The translations under genes and the position numbers were made by a program. Shown here piece by piece: positions 10,414 to 18,389 of a stretch of 64,000 bases of DNA (position 1 is the stretch's first letter; each line of letters opens with the position of its first letter). The DNA lies in the NCBI RefSeq assembly GCF_000519005.1, contig NZ_JAER01000001.1, forward strand, positions 62,001-126,000, given 5' to 3'. The stretch comes from Nocardioides sp. J54 (lineage in GTDB: Bacteria; Actinomycetota; Actinomycetes; Propionibacteriales; Nocardioidaceae). The notes under the pieces are model-generated. The model was not told the origin of the DNA and did not search any database. It saw only the letters and a program-made list of their open reading frames with translations.

Positions 10414-10971
10414 TCAGCCGACGGAGATGCGGCCCTCGACCGTCGCGGTGTCGTCGGAGTTCTCGCTGCCGAGGGTGCCCTCGACCTGCACCTCGATCCC
10501 GGGTGTCGGGTCACAGCGACCGAGGGCGACGAGCAGGCTCCCGGAAGCGCCCTCCTCCGCCGAGGACAGCTCGGTCCCGTCGACGGCGACGAAGAGGTTA
10601 ACGAAGGTCTCCTCGCTGCCGTACTCCTCGACGTGCGGCAGGTCGAGGCGCCATCCGTTCGTGGTCTCCACCGTGGTCAGCTGCAGGGTCGCCGCGTCGT
10701 CGCCGGTGGCGGTGGCGGTCGCGGTGGCGACGACGATCCTCGCCTCCGGCTGGTCGTCCTCGCTGTCGCGGCAGGTCACGTCGAAGTCGTCGAACACCAG
10801 CTCCTCGTCCTCCGTCGTGGTGACGACGACGCCGGGCGCGGGTCCCGCCGGTGCGCTCGACTCAGCGGCCGGCCCCGGGCCGGGCTCCTCCGGGTCGGCG
10901 TCGTCGCTGCAGGAGGCGAGGACGAGGGCGGCGAGGGCGCAGGCGGTGGCGGCAGCCCGAGTGCGGCGCAT
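10414..10971 (-). CDS. Small lipoprotein of unknown function
   Basis: 185 residues with a lipoprotein signal peptide: basic MRRTRAAATA, hydrophobic core, lipobox LASC with Cys21. An acidic, Pro-rich linker and a compact beta-rich domain follow, containing DFDVTCRDS near residue 85 and ALGRCDPTPG near 155, one likely disulfide. It is predicted to be anchored on the outer face of the cytoplasmic membrane. TAGGGT exactly 6 nt upstream of the ATG (10978-10983) indicates a leaderless message. No family recognised. Confidence 0.75.
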   Translation of the reverse strand: MRRTRAAATACALAALVLASCSDDADPEEPGPGPAAESSAPAGPAPGVVVTTTEDEELVFDDFDVTCRDSEDDQPEARIVVATATATATGDDAATLQLTTVETTNGWRLDLPHVEEYGSEETFVNLFVAVDGTELSSAEEGASGSLLVALGRCDPTPGIEVQVEGTLGSENSDDTATVEGRISVG

Positions 10972-10977
10972 GCCCCG

Positions 10978-10983
10978 ACCCTA
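10978..10983 (-). promoter_or_regulatory. Leaderless-type -10 hexamer of the lipoprotein gene
   Basis: Minus-strand TAGGGT, then 6 nt, then ATG at 10971. Confidence 0.5.
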
Positions 10984-11019
10984 CGGTGCCGGGCCGGCGA
11001 CCGGTTGCACGTGTCGCGG

Positions 11020-11547
11020 TCAGAGCGCCTTCTCCAGCAGGGTGAACTCCAGGTCGTCGCGTCGAGGGATGCCGAACCGCTCGTCGCCGTAGGGGAACGG
11101 CGAGCGATGGCCGGTGTCGGTGTAGCCGCGGCGGACGTAGAAGGCGATGAGGTCGGTGCGCTGCCGGATCACGGTCATCTCCATGACGGTGCAGCCCCAC
11201 CGCGTGCGGGCCAGCTCCTCGGCGTACGCCATGACCTGCTTGCCGGTGCCACCGCCCTGGCGGGTGGGGTCGACGGCGAACATGCCGAAGTAGCAGCGGT
11301 CCCCGCGGCGCTGGACGTGGCAGCAGGCCGCGAGCGACCCGTCGCGCTCCGCCAGTACGACGACGCTGTCGGCCGCACCGATCGCGGCGCGGACGTCGTC
11401 GGGGTCGGTGCGCTGCCCGTCGAGCAGGTCCGCCTCGGTCGTCCACCCGGCGCGGCTCGCGTCGCCGCGGTAGGCCGACTGCACGAGCGCCACGACGGCG
11501 TCGACGTCCTCGACGGTGGCGGCGCGGAAGGCGAGGTCCCCGGTCAT
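11020..11547 (-). CDS. GNAT-family N-acetyltransferase
   Basis: 175 residues, one GNAT fold. Motif A, which binds acetyl-CoA, is FAVDPTRQGGGTGKQVMAYA near residues 90-110 (Q/RxxGxG/A pattern); motif B is seen in TDLIAFYVRRGYTDTGHR. The N-terminus FRAATVEDVDAVVALVQSAY is typical of the family. The acceptor substrate is unknown. A TAGGAT hexamer 6 nt upstream of the ATG gives a leaderless transcript, and a long palindrome separates it from the helicase gene upstream. Confidence 0.9.
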   Translation of the reverse strand: MTGDLAFRAATVEDVDAVVALVQSAYRGDASRAGWTTEADLLDGQRTDPDDVRAAIGAADSVVVLAERDGSLAACCHVQRRGDRCYFGMFAVDPTRQGGGTGKQVMAYAEELARTRWGCTVMEMTVIRQRTDLIAFYVRRGYTDTGHRSPFPYGDERFGIPRRDDLEFTLLEKAL

Positions 11548-11553
11548 GGGGGG

Positions 11554-11559
11554 ATCCTA
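11554..11559 (-). promoter_or_regulatory. Leaderless-type -10 hexamer of the GNAT gene
   Basis: Minus-strand TAGGAT followed by CCCCCC and ATG at 11547. Confidence 0.5.
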
Positions 11560-11568
11560 GGGACGCGT

Positions 11569-11606
11569 CCGCCCGTGCCCGACGCCCGGGCGTCGGGCAC
11601 GGGCGG
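11569..11606 (-). terminator. 38-nt perfect palindrome after the helicase gene
   Basis: The 19-nt left arm (11569-11587) is the exact reverse complement of the right arm (11588-11606). As RNA it makes a stem of about 16 bp. It starts 2 nt from the helicase stop codon and ends just before the GNAT promoter, fitting a terminator. There is no U-tract, which is common in actinobacteria. Confidence 0.7.
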
Positions 11607-11607
11607 G

Positions 11608-13335
11608 TCAGTCGGCCTCGGTCAGCGCGGCGGCGGGCAGCCAGTCCGCACCGAGCAGCGCGGCCAGGTCGGTGAGGCCGGTGGTGTCGCTGCCGACGGT
11701 GTCGGAGGCGGCGGCGATCCGCTCGACCATCACCTTGCCGACCTGTTCCTCGACCGTGCCCTCGGCGTAGGCGACGTGCCACGGCGAGACCTGGTGGTCG
11801 CGGTGGGTGCGGCCGGTGACCTGGCGACCGGCGATGCCGGAGAAGCGGGCCTGGTGGAACAGGCCGACCCGTGGCTCGGTGCTGGCCCGCCGGCCGTCGG
11901 CGAGGGTCTCGCCGGCGTGCAGGCTGATCGAGGCGACGGTGGTGAACACGCACACCTTCGCCTCGCCGGTCTGGAAGCGCAGCCGCTCGGCCTCGACGTC
12001 GAAGCGGTCGCGGCCGTAGATCGTCGCCACCTCGATGCCGGCGTCGCGCAGGCGGTCGGCGATCGGGTCGGCGGCGGTCGTGACGAACTCGACGGAGCAG
12101 GCCACCTGTCGCTCGGCCCGCACCTGCTGGGCGATCCAGTCGACGGTGGAGTCGACGCGGATGAGGCCGGCCTTCTGCCGGAAGCGCAGCAGCGCGGCCC
12201 GCCCCTTCGCGACGTTGCGGCCGCGGCGGGCGATGTCCATCTCGCGGCAGAACTCACCCCACTCGGCGTCGTAGGCCGCCCGCTCGGCCGGCGTGAGCGT
12301 CACCGGCATGCCGGAGATCGGCACCGGTCCCCAGGGTGCGGCGCGGTGCAACATCGCTGGCGGACGTTCGTCGGCGAGCCAGCCACGCACCAGCTTGAGG
12401 TCCGCGGCCCGCCGGGCGGGGTCGGTGGTCCAGGCGGCGCCGTAGCGGCCGGTCTCGACGGCGACACCGTGGTGCTCGAGCGCGCTGGCGAAGGTCGCGC
12501 CGGGCTGTGCCGTCGAGGTCCACTCCCGCATCGGCTCGCCGAGCACCTGCGCGTACGCCGGCGCGAGGTAGGGAAGCTCCAGCGGCGTGTGGCCCGGGGT
12601 CGCGGTGGTGGCGATGACGAACGGCGCCTTGTCGTGCGGCTGGGCGTGCCCGGAGACCTTCGACCAGAGCTTCCACCGCTTCGTCGTCGTACGACGCAGC
12701 GCGTGCGCCTCGTCGGCGATGATCACGTCCCACCGGTGGTCGGTGACCTTGTCGAGCCGGTCCCACGTGATCACGACCCACTCGAGGCCGTCGTCGCCGA
12801 GGGCGGTGATCGTGCGGCACCAGTGCCCGATCGTGATCGCGGCCGGCCGGTCGGCGACCACGAGCACCCGGCGCCCGCCGCGCAGGTCCGCGACCGCCGA
12901 GGCGCCGAGCACGGCGGAGATCGTCTTGCCGACGCCGGGCTCGTCGGCGAGCAGGAACAGCCGGCCGCCCGCCTCGGCGCGCGCCGCGATCGCGTCGGCG
13001 GCCTCGAACTGCAACCGCCGGGGCTCCAGCGGGTCCCGGGGCTCGGGGACCGGCGCCGGGTCGCCGGGGTTGAGCTGGTTCTCGATGAACCGGCCGAGGG
13101 TGTGCGGCCCGGGGGAGTACGGCGCCAGGTGGTCGGGCAGCCGGCGGCCGACGTACAGGTGCGTGCGCACCGCCGGGTGCCAGGTCGCGCCGTCGACCTG
13201 CGTGCCGTAGGGGACGTCGAGCACCCACAGCCGCTCGCCCGGCCCGGCGACCGGCAGCGGCCGGGTGGACGCGCGCGACCCGCTCCTGCGGGAGCTGCTG
13301 CGCCGGCGGGAGCCGGATCGTCGGGGACTGGCCAC
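11608..13335 (-). CDS. SNF2-type DEAH-box helicase, phage-like, orphan
   Basis: 575-residue superfamily 2 ATPase. The first 30 residues are Ser/Arg-rich and disordered. Helicase motifs are Walker A GVGKT at 134-138, DEAH at 208-211, ATTATP (motif III), and a C-terminal RecA-like lobe with QVTGRTHRDHQ (motif VI). Compact SNF2-like helicases of this build are frequent in actinobacteriophages, but no phage genes are nearby. Its role could be DNA repair or remodelling. The GTG at 13335 is preceded by TAGCGT with exact 6-nt spacing. It is divergent from the DUF1295 gene. Confidence 0.85.
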   Translation of the reverse strand: MASPRRSGSRRRSSSRRSGSRASTRPLPVAGPGERLWVLDVPYGTQVDGATWHPAVRTHLYVGRRLPDHLAPYSPGPHTLGRFIENQLNPGDPAPVPEPRDPLEPRRLQFEAADAIAARAEAGGRLFLLADEPGVGKTISAVLGASAVADLRGGRRVLVVADRPAAITIGHWCRTITALGDDGLEWVVITWDRLDKVTDHRWDVIIADEAHALRRTTTKRWKLWSKVSGHAQPHDKAPFVIATTATPGHTPLELPYLAPAYAQVLGEPMREWTSTAQPGATFASALEHHGVAVETGRYGAAWTTDPARRAADLKLVRGWLADERPPAMLHRAAPWGPVPISGMPVTLTPAERAAYDAEWGEFCREMDIARRGRNVAKGRAALLRFRQKAGLIRVDSTVDWIAQQVRAERQVACSVEFVTTAADPIADRLRDAGIEVATIYGRDRFDVEAERLRFQTGEAKVCVFTTVASISLHAGETLADGRRASTEPRVGLFHQARFSGIAGRQVTGRTHRDHQVSPWHVAYAEGTVEEQVGKVMVERIAAASDTVGSDTTGLTDLAALLGADWLPAAALTEAD

Positions 13336-13341
13336 CCGGCG

Positions 13342-13347
13342 ACGCTA
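13342..13347 (-). promoter_or_regulatory. Leaderless-type -10 hexamer of the helicase gene
   Basis: Minus-strand TAGCGT, then CGCCGG, then GTG at 13335. Confidence 0.5.
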
Positions 13348-13400
13348 CCGGCGCGGGACCGGTCGTCGGGCGCGGCGCGACGGGCGACGTCGACCCTCCC

Positions 13401-13426
13401 TTGACTAGAACACGTTCCTGTACTGT
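13401..13426 (+). promoter_or_regulatory. Promoter with KstR-like operator upstream of the DUF1295 gene
   Basis: TTGACT at 13401-13406 and TACTGT at 13421-13426, 6 nt before the ATG, form a candidate leaderless promoter, though the 14-nt spacer is short. Inside it lies TAGAACACGTTCCT (13406-13419), which matches the TnnAACnnGTTnnA palindrome bound by the mycobacterial steroid repressor KstR at all fixed positions except the last. A bound repressor would cover the -35 and the spacer. Confidence 0.6.
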
Positions 13427-13432
13427 CCGGGG

Positions 13433-14323
13433 ATGAGCAAGACCGCCTCCCTGGTCCGCGTCGGGGTCGTCTACGTGCTGGCGTTCGGGATGGCCACGGC
13501 GTGGCTGCTGTGGGGTCCGGACACGGACCGGCTCTGGCTGGACGCCCTGCTCGCCGACCTCCTCGCCACCGTCGTCGTCTTCGCCGGCAGCCGCGCGCTG
13601 CGCAACTCCAGCTGCTACGACCCGTACTGGAGCGTGCTGCCGCCGTTCCTCGTCGGCTTCTGGTTCCTGGCCGGCCGCGACGTCGCAGGGGTCGAGGACG
13701 GCCGGGCAGTGCTGGTCATGGTCGTCGTCGCGGTCTGGGCGGTGCGGCTGACCGGCAACTGGCTGCACGACTGGCCGGGCCTGCACCACGAAGACTTCCG
13801 CTACGCGCCGCTGCGCGACGGGGCGGGCCGGTTCGGCGCCGTCGTGGACCTCGTGGCGATCCACCTCGTGCCGACGCTCATCGTCTTCCTGGGCCTGGTG
13901 CCCGCGTACGCCGTGCTCGCGCGGCCGGGCAGGCCGCTGGGCTGGCTGGACTGGGTCGCCCTGGTGGTGGGCGTCGGGGCCGCGGTCCTGCAGCTGGTGG
14001 CGGACACCCAGATGCGGGCGTTCATCCGCACCCGCCAGCCCGGGCAGGCGATGGAGCAGGGGTTGTGGGCCTGGTCGCGGCACCCGAACTACTTCGGCGA
14101 GGTCGCCTTCTGGCTCTCGCTCGCGCTGCTCGGCATCGCCGGTGCCCCCGGCGACTGGTGGTGGCTGGTGGTCGGCTTCGTCGCGATGGTCGCGATGTTC
14201 GAGGGCGTCAGCATCCCGATGATGGAGAAGCGCAGCCTCGCCCGGCGGCCGTCGTACGGCGACGTGATCGCCCGCGTGCCGCGGCTGGTCCCGCGCCCGC
14301 CGCGCCGCCGCGCCCCGGCATGA
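13433..14323 (+). CDS. DUF1295 / steroid 5-alpha-reductase-like membrane protein
   Basis: 296 residues with about seven hydrophobic helices, of the DUF1295 (3-oxo-5-alpha-steroid 4-dehydrogenase-like) family. The family hallmark is near the C-terminus: LWAWSRHPNYFGEVAFWLS (residues about 209-227), the NADPH-binding region, followed by MMEKRSLARRPSYGDV. Predicted to reduce or isomerise a lipid or steroid double bond in the membrane. Its TGA overlaps the ATG of the next gene, a flavoprotein, suggesting a functional pair. The KstR-like operator in its promoter supports control by a steroid or lipid-responsive repressor. Confidence 0.85.
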   Translation: MSKTASLVRVGVVYVLAFGMATAWLLWGPDTDRLWLDALLADLLATVVVFAGSRALRNSSCYDPYWSVLPPFLVGFWFLAGRDVAGVEDGRAVLVMVVVAVWAVRLTGNWLHDWPGLHHEDFRYAPLRDGAGRFGAVVDLVAIHLVPTLIVFLGLVPAYAVLARPGRPLGWLDWVALVVGVGAAVLQLVADTQMRAFIRTRQPGQAMEQGLWAWSRHPNYFGEVAFWLSLALLGIAGAPGDWWWLVVGFVAMVAMFEGVSIPMMEKRSLARRPSYGDVIARVPRLVPRPPRRRAPA

Positions 14324-14359
14324 CGCGGCCCGGCATGACGCGGCCCGGCATGACGCGGC
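14315..14359 (+). repeat. Three perfect 15-nt tandem repeats, each containing an in-frame ATG
   Basis: Units 14315-14329, 14330-14344 and 14345-14359 are identical (CCGGCATGACGCGGC). They encode the repeated N-terminus MTRPG-MTRPG-MTRPR and give three possible start codons at 14320, 14335 and 14350, all in frame. Confidence 0.9.
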
Positions 14360-15462
14360 CCCGGGTCGTCGTCGCGGGGCTCGGCGACAGCGGGCTGCTG
14401 ACGGCCATCCACCTCGCGCGTTCCGACGTCGACGTCCTGGGGGTCTCCAGTCGACCGGGCCTGGTCTCCGGCCAGGAGCTCGGGCTGCGACTGGCCCGGC
14501 CGGAGCGGTGGGCGCGCGACTACCGGATCGGCTTCGACCGGTTCCGCCGCCTCGACCCCGTCGAGAAGGTGCACGCCGAGCTGGTGGCGCTCGACCCCGC
14601 CGGCCGCACGGTCACCGTCCGCCCCGCCGCGGGAGGCACCCGAAGCGTCCCGTACGACGTCCTCGTGGTCGCCACCGGCGTCACCAACGGCTTCTGGCGG
14701 CTCCCGCACCTGCAGACCGACGCAGACGTCGACGCCGCGCTCGCCGGTGCCCACGCACGGCTCGCGGGTGCGGGTTCCGTGCTGGTCGTCGGGGGCGGCG
14801 CGGCAGCCGTGTCCAGCGCGCTGCAGGTCGCGACCCGCTGGCCCGACACCGCGGTGACGCTGGCGTTCCCGGGGGAGCGGGCGTTGCCGCGGCACCACCC
14901 GCGGGTGTGGTCCGTGGCCCGCCGTCGCCTGGCCCGGGCCGGGGTGCGGCTCCTGCCCCGCCACCGGGCCGAGCTGCCGGCCGGCTTCACGGCCGACCGG
15001 ATCACGACTGGACCGGTGAGGTGGACGAACGGGCAGGCGCCGGTCGACGCCGACGCGGTGCTCTGGGCCATCGGCAGCGTCCGCCCGAACACCGACTGGC
15101 TGCCGCCTGCACTGCTCGACGAGCAGGGCTTCGTCCGGGTGCGACCGACCCTCGAGGTGCCGGGCGTGGACGGGGTGTTCGCCGTCGGCGACGTGGCCGC
15201 GACCGACCCGTTGCGGTCGTCGGCGCGCAACCGGGCCGACCGGCTGCTCGCCCGCAACGTGCTCGCGCACCTGCGCGGCGAGCCGCTGTCGTCGTACCGG
15301 CCGCCGGGGCGGCGCTGGGGCTCGGTGCTCGGCCCCGAGGCCGACGGGCTGCGGGTGTTCGCACCGTCCGGGCACCCGTTCCGGTTCCCCGCGTGGACGG
15401 TCGACCGGCTGCTGCAGGCCTGGATCGTGCGCCGCGGGATCTACGGCGGCGTGCGCCGCTGA
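14320..15462 (+). CDS. NAD(P)H/FAD-dependent oxidoreductase (AIF/NDH-2-like)
   Basis: 380 residues from the first ATG. Two dinucleotide folds are present: FAD-binding VVVAGLGDSGLLTA near residues 14-28 and NAD(P)H-binding VLVVGGGAAAVSSA near 150-165. The C-terminal FAD-phosphate motif is GVFAVGDVAATD. Size and order resemble NDH-2/AIF-like flavoproteins of the pyridine-nucleotide disulfide family, without the CxxxxC redox pair. The start overlaps the DUF1295 stop as ATGA, implying translational coupling, so it may supply electrons to that reductase; this link is inferred. The start codon lies in a triplicated 15-nt repeat and the real start may be any of three. Confidence 0.85.
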   Translation: MTRPGMTRPGMTRPRVVVAGLGDSGLLTAIHLARSDVDVLGVSSRPGLVSGQELGLRLARPERWARDYRIGFDRFRRLDPVEKVHAELVALDPAGRTVTVRPAAGGTRSVPYDVLVVATGVTNGFWRLPHLQTDADVDAALAGAHARLAGAGSVLVVGGGAAAVSSALQVATRWPDTAVTLAFPGERALPRHHPRVWSVARRRLARAGVRLLPRHRAELPAGFTADRITTGPVRWTNGQAPVDADAVLWAIGSVRPNTDWLPPALLDEQGFVRVRPTLEVPGVDGVFAVGDVAATDPLRSSARNRADRLLARNVLAHLRGEPLSSYRPPGRRWGSVLGPEADGLRVFAPSGHPFRFPAWTVDRLLQAWIVRRGIYGGVRR

Positions 15463-15495
15463 GGACGTGCAGGGGGACGTCAGGGCAAAAAGAGA

Positions 15496-15537
15496 GCTGC
15501 GGCGCACCCCTGTGGGACTGGAGGGGAGCGCCGCAGC
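15496..15537 (-). terminator. Intrinsic terminator after the GPGG small membrane protein gene
   Basis: A perfect 10-bp stem (15496-15505 with 15528-15537) is extended by an inner CCCCT/AGGGG pair. On the minus strand it is followed by TCTCTTTTTGCC, a good U-tract. It can also act for the convergent flavoprotein gene. Confidence 0.8.
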
Positions 15538-15548
15538 CGTCTGGTCGG

Positions 15549-15692
15549 TCAGGTGAAGATGCTGACACCGCCGGGGCCGACCAGCAGGCCCACGATAATC
15601 AGGACGACCCCCCACAGGACCTCGCCGCGGAACAGGCTGACGATGCCCGACACCACGAGGATGACGGCCAGGATCCACAAGATGAATGCCAC
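15549..15692 (-). CDS. GPGG-motif small membrane protein
   Basis: 47 residues: MAFILWILAVILVVSGIVSL, a charged turn RGEV, then a second hydrophobic helix ending in GLLVGPGGVSIFT. Two-helix hairpin proteins ending in GPGG are a known small family in actinobacteria; function unknown. GTG 15692 was chosen because GGAGGAGGG lies 5 nt upstream; a longer in-frame start at 15734 would add only a basic unconserved stretch. It has its own terminator. Confidence 0.75.
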   Translation of the reverse strand: MAFILWILAVILVVSGIVSLFRGEVLWGVVLIIVGLLVGPGGVSIFT

Positions 15693-15816
15693 GATTTCCC
15701 TCCTCCTTCTCAGGGGCCTCGCGGCCCTGACCACTGGTACCCCGGCCGTGTTGCGCTAGACGGGTCGGCGTCCGTCCGCGGATGCGAGGGCCGGCCCACG
15801 CGGCCGTCCGGCCGGG

Positions 15817-16302
15817 TCAGTCCGAGGCGCCCAGCTCGTCCTCGCCGACGACGTGCATCGCGGCCTCCTCCGCGCTCGCAGCGGCGCCGTCGATGCCCAC
15901 GTCCTCGGCGACGAGGTCCTTCTCCACGTCGTCGTGGACGCCCTCGTCCGGGGCGACCAGGCGGCCGGCACGGGTGTCGCCCACCTCGACCCCCTCCTCG
16001 TCCGCGTCGTGCGGGACGCCGTCCTCGTCGACGTCGGCCTCGGCACGCGGGTCGGGCTCGGGCACCTCCTCGGCGAGGCGGTCGTCGAGCGGCCGGTCGT
16101 GCGCCTGCTCCCACGGCGTGTTGCCGTAGCCCTGCGCGGCGGAGTACCTCTCCGGCGGCGAGTAGCCGCGGTCGAGCTCGTCCTCCACGTCGTCGCCGAC
16201 GAGGGTGTCCTCGGGCTGCAGCTGGTCCTCCGCGTCGATGCTGTAGTCCTCGTAGTGCTCCTGGTCGTTCCCGGCCTCGTTGTGCTCGTTCTGGGTGCTC
16301 AT
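15817..16302 (-). CDS. DUF5709-family acidic protein
   Basis: 161 residues, highly acidic and low-complexity: N-terminal HYEDYSIDAEDQLQPEDTL near residues 15-33, RGYSPPERYSAAQGYGNTPWEQ near 44-65, and an Asp/Glu-rich C-terminus. The composition and the YSPPER-WEQ block fit DUF5709 of actinobacteria. Predicted to be cytosolic and intrinsically disordered; function unknown. Start ATG 16302 begins MSTQNEHNEAGND; an in-frame extension to 16356 would overlap the divergent DUF4126 gene. It is divergent from DUF4126. Confidence 0.75.
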   Translation of the reverse strand: MSTQNEHNEAGNDQEHYEDYSIDAEDQLQPEDTLVGDDVEDELDRGYSPPERYSAAQGYGNTPWEQAHDRPLDDRLAEEVPEPDPRAEADVDEDGVPHDADEEGVEVGDTRAGRLVAPDEGVHDDVEKDLVAEDVGIDGAAASAEEAAMHVVGEDELGASD

Positions 16303-16334
16303 GAGCGCTGCGGTACCCGGACCTGCTGCGGCCT

Positions 16335-16340
16335 TACGCT
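16335..16340 (+). promoter_or_regulatory. Leaderless-type -10 hexamer of the DUF4126 gene
   Basis: TACGCT followed by GGCGCG and GTG at 16347. Confidence 0.55.
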
Positions 16341-16346
16341 GGCGCG

Positions 16347-16955
16347 GTGGAATCACTCGCCCTGGCGTTCTCCTCGGGCTGGGCCAGCGGGGTCAACAGC
16401 TACCTCGTGGTCCTGGTGCTGGGCATCGCGGACCGGGTCGGGTCCTTCGACTCCGTTCCCGACGTGCTCGGTCGCTGGGAGGTGCTCGCGGTCGCGGCAG
16501 CGCTGTACGCCTTCGAGTTCGTCGCCGACAAGATCCAGTACGTCGACTCCGCCTGGGACGTCGTCTCGACCGCGATCCGGCCGGTCGTCGGCGGGGTCAT
16601 CGGCGTCCTCGTCGCCGGCGACTCGGCCGCGCTGGACGAGCTGGTCGGTGGCACGGTCGGCGGCACCAGCGCGCTCGTCTCGCACACGGTCAAGACCGGC
16701 ACCCGGATGGCGGTCAACACCTCGCCCGAGCCGTTCTCCAACGTCGGGGTCAGCCTCGGCGAGGACGTGGTCGTGCTCGCCGTCGTGTGGTTCGCCGTCG
16801 AGCACCCGGTCGCTGCGGCGGCCGTCGCGCTCGTGCTGCTGCTCCTGGGGCTGCTCCTGCTGTGGCTGGCGTGGCGGCTCGTGCGTCGCGGGTGGGCCCG
16901 GCTCCGGGCCTGGCGAGCGCGTCGCGGAGGCAGCGGAACGAGGGCCTTGACTTAA
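16347..16955 (+). CDS. DUF4126 membrane protein
   Basis: 202 residues of the DUF4126 family. The N-terminal signature FSSGWASGVNSYLVVLVLGI near residues 8-27 is followed by FEFVADKIQYVDSAWD and GTSALVSHTVKTGTR. Three to four membrane helices can be drawn, the last being LVLLLLGLLLLWLAWRLV. The C-terminus is basic and cytoplasmic by the positive-inside rule. Function unknown. Start GTG 16347 is supported by TACGCT 6 nt upstream. Confidence 0.85.
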   Translation: MESLALAFSSGWASGVNSYLVVLVLGIADRVGSFDSVPDVLGRWEVLAVAAALYAFEFVADKIQYVDSAWDVVSTAIRPVVGGVIGVLVAGDSAALDELVGGTVGGTSALVSHTVKTGTRMAVNTSPEPFSNVGVSLGEDVVVLAVVWFAVEHPVAAAAVALVLLLLGLLLLWLAWRLVRRGWARLRAWRARRGGSGTRALT

Positions 16956-16976
16956 AGTTCAAGTGTCGTACTAAAT
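16946..16976 (+). promoter_or_regulatory. xylB promoter with nested palindrome
   Basis: TTGACT (16947-16952) and TACTAA (16969-16974) are separated by 16 nt; CTAAAT at 16971-16976 is exactly 6 nt before the GTG. CTTGA at 16946 and TCAAG ending 16963, with ACTT/AAGT nested inside, form an imperfect palindrome over the -35, a plausible operator for a ROK repressor. Confidence 0.5.
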
Positions 16977-16982
16977 GGGGGC

Positions 16983-18389
16983 GTGTCCCTCGTCCTCGGC
17001 GTCGACTCCTCGACGCAGTCCACCAAGGCCGTCCTGGTCGACGCCGCCGACGGCACCGTCGTCGCGCAGCAGACCGCCCCGCACCCGCCCGGGACGGAGG
17101 TCGACCCGCGCGCCTGGCTGGGCGCCCTCGAGCTCGCCACGGACGGCCTGCTCGAGCAGGCCGACGCGGTCGCGGTCGCCGGCCAGCAGCACGGGATGGT
17201 CGTGCTCGCCGACGACGGCACGCCGGTGCGCGACGCGCTGCTGTGGAACGACACCCGCTCCGCCGGCGCGGCGACCCAGCTGATCGCCGAGCTCGGCGGC
17301 CCGCAGGCGTGCGCCGACGCCCTCGGCAGCGTGCTGGTCGCCTCCTTCACCAGCACCAAGCTGCGCTGGCTGCGCGACCACGAGCCCGAGTCCGCCGCCC
17401 GGGTCGCCCGAGTGCTGCTGCCGCACGACTACGTCTCGGGACACCTCGCAGCACCCGGCACGGACCCGTTCACCGACCGCGGTGACGCCTCCGGCACGGG
17501 CTACTTCGACGCCCGGACGGCGACCTGGCGCCACGACCTGCTCGAGGCCGCGCTCGGTCACGCCGCCGCCCTGCCCGACGTCGTCGCCCCTGGCCTGGCC
17601 GCCGGCGAGACCAGGGACGGCAAGCCGATCGCCGCGGGCACCGGCGACAACATGGGCGCCGCCCTCGGCCTGCCCCTCGTGACCGGCGACGTCCTGGTCT
17701 CCATCGGTACGTCGGGGGTCGCCTCGGCCGTCGTGCCCGACCCCGTCGCGGACGGCACCGGCACGGTCACCGGCTTCGCCGACGCCACCGGCGGTTACCT
17801 GCCGATGGTCACCACGATGAATGCCGCCGGCATCCTCGACCTCCAGGCGCGCTGGCTCGGCGTCGACCACGACGAGCTCGCCGCCCTCGCCCTGTCGTCC
17901 GTCCCCGGCGCCGGCGGCGTCGTCCTCTCGCCCTACTACGGCGGCGAGCGGACCCCGAACCGTCCCGATGCCGTCGGCACGTGGACCGGCCTGACGCCCG
18001 CGACCACCCGCGCCGACCTCGCCCGCGCGGCCGTCGAGGCGCTGCTCTGCTCCCTCGCCGACGCCGTCGACGCCCTCGTCGCCCGCACCGGCGCCGAGCC
18101 GCGCCGGGTGCTCATGGTCGGCGGCGCCACCCGCAACCCCGCCGTCCGCGCCCTCGCCCCGGCCATCCTCGGCCGCCCGGTCGCGCTGCCCGCGCCGGGG
18201 GAGTACGTCGCCCGCGGGGCCGCCCGCCAGGCAGCCTGGGCGCTCGCCGGCACCGCCGAGCCGCCGGACTGGCCGCTGACCACGACCGACGAGCTCACCG
18301 CCGACCCGCAGCCCGCCGTCCGCGAGCGCTACGCCGCGCTCCGCGACCACCTCACCGATGTCGGCGACCCCGCCCAGGAGACGACCTGA
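16983..18389 (+). CDS. xylB: Xylulokinase
   Basis: FGGY-family sugar kinase of 468 residues that phosphorylates D-xylulose to xylulose 5-phosphate in the cytoplasm. The N-terminal phosphate-binding [16 protein letters not shown] is at residues 4-19; [11 protein letters not shown] near 62-72 is characteristic of xylulokinases. The FGGY C-domain has [15 protein letters not shown] and the adenosine-binding [14 protein letters not shown]. Its TGA overlaps the xylA ATG by one base. Start GTG 16983 lies at the predicted transcription start. Confidence 0.95.
   Translation: MSLVLGVDSSTQSTKAVLVDAADGTVVAQQTAPHPPGTEVDPRAWLGALELATDGLLEQADAVAVAGQQHGMVVLADDGTPVRDALLWNDTRSAGAATQLIAELGGPQACADALGSVLVASFTSTKLRWLRDHEPESAARVARVLLPHDYVSGHLAAPGTDPFTDRGDASGTGYFDARTATWRHDLLEAALGHAAALPDVVAPGLAAGETRDGKPIAAGTGDNMGAALGLPLVTGDVLVSIGTSGVASAVVPDPVADGTGTVTGFADATGGYLPMVTTMNAAGILDLQARWLGVDHDELAALALSSVPGAGGVVLSPYYGGERTPNRPDAVGTWTGLTPATTRADLARAAVEALLCSLADAVDALVARTGAEPRRVLMVGGATRNPAVRALAPAILGRPVALPAPGEYVARGAARQAAWALAGTAEPPDWPLTTTDELTADPQPAVRERYAALRDHLTDVGDPAQETT

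Noticed and set aside
11608..13335. Prophage remnant
   Set aside because: No integrase, capsid, portal, terminase or attachment site in the flanks.
10633..13404. 923-codon + strand open frame
   Set aside because: Antisense to the helicase and GNAT genes; translation is low-complexity Gly/Arg/Val with no domain.
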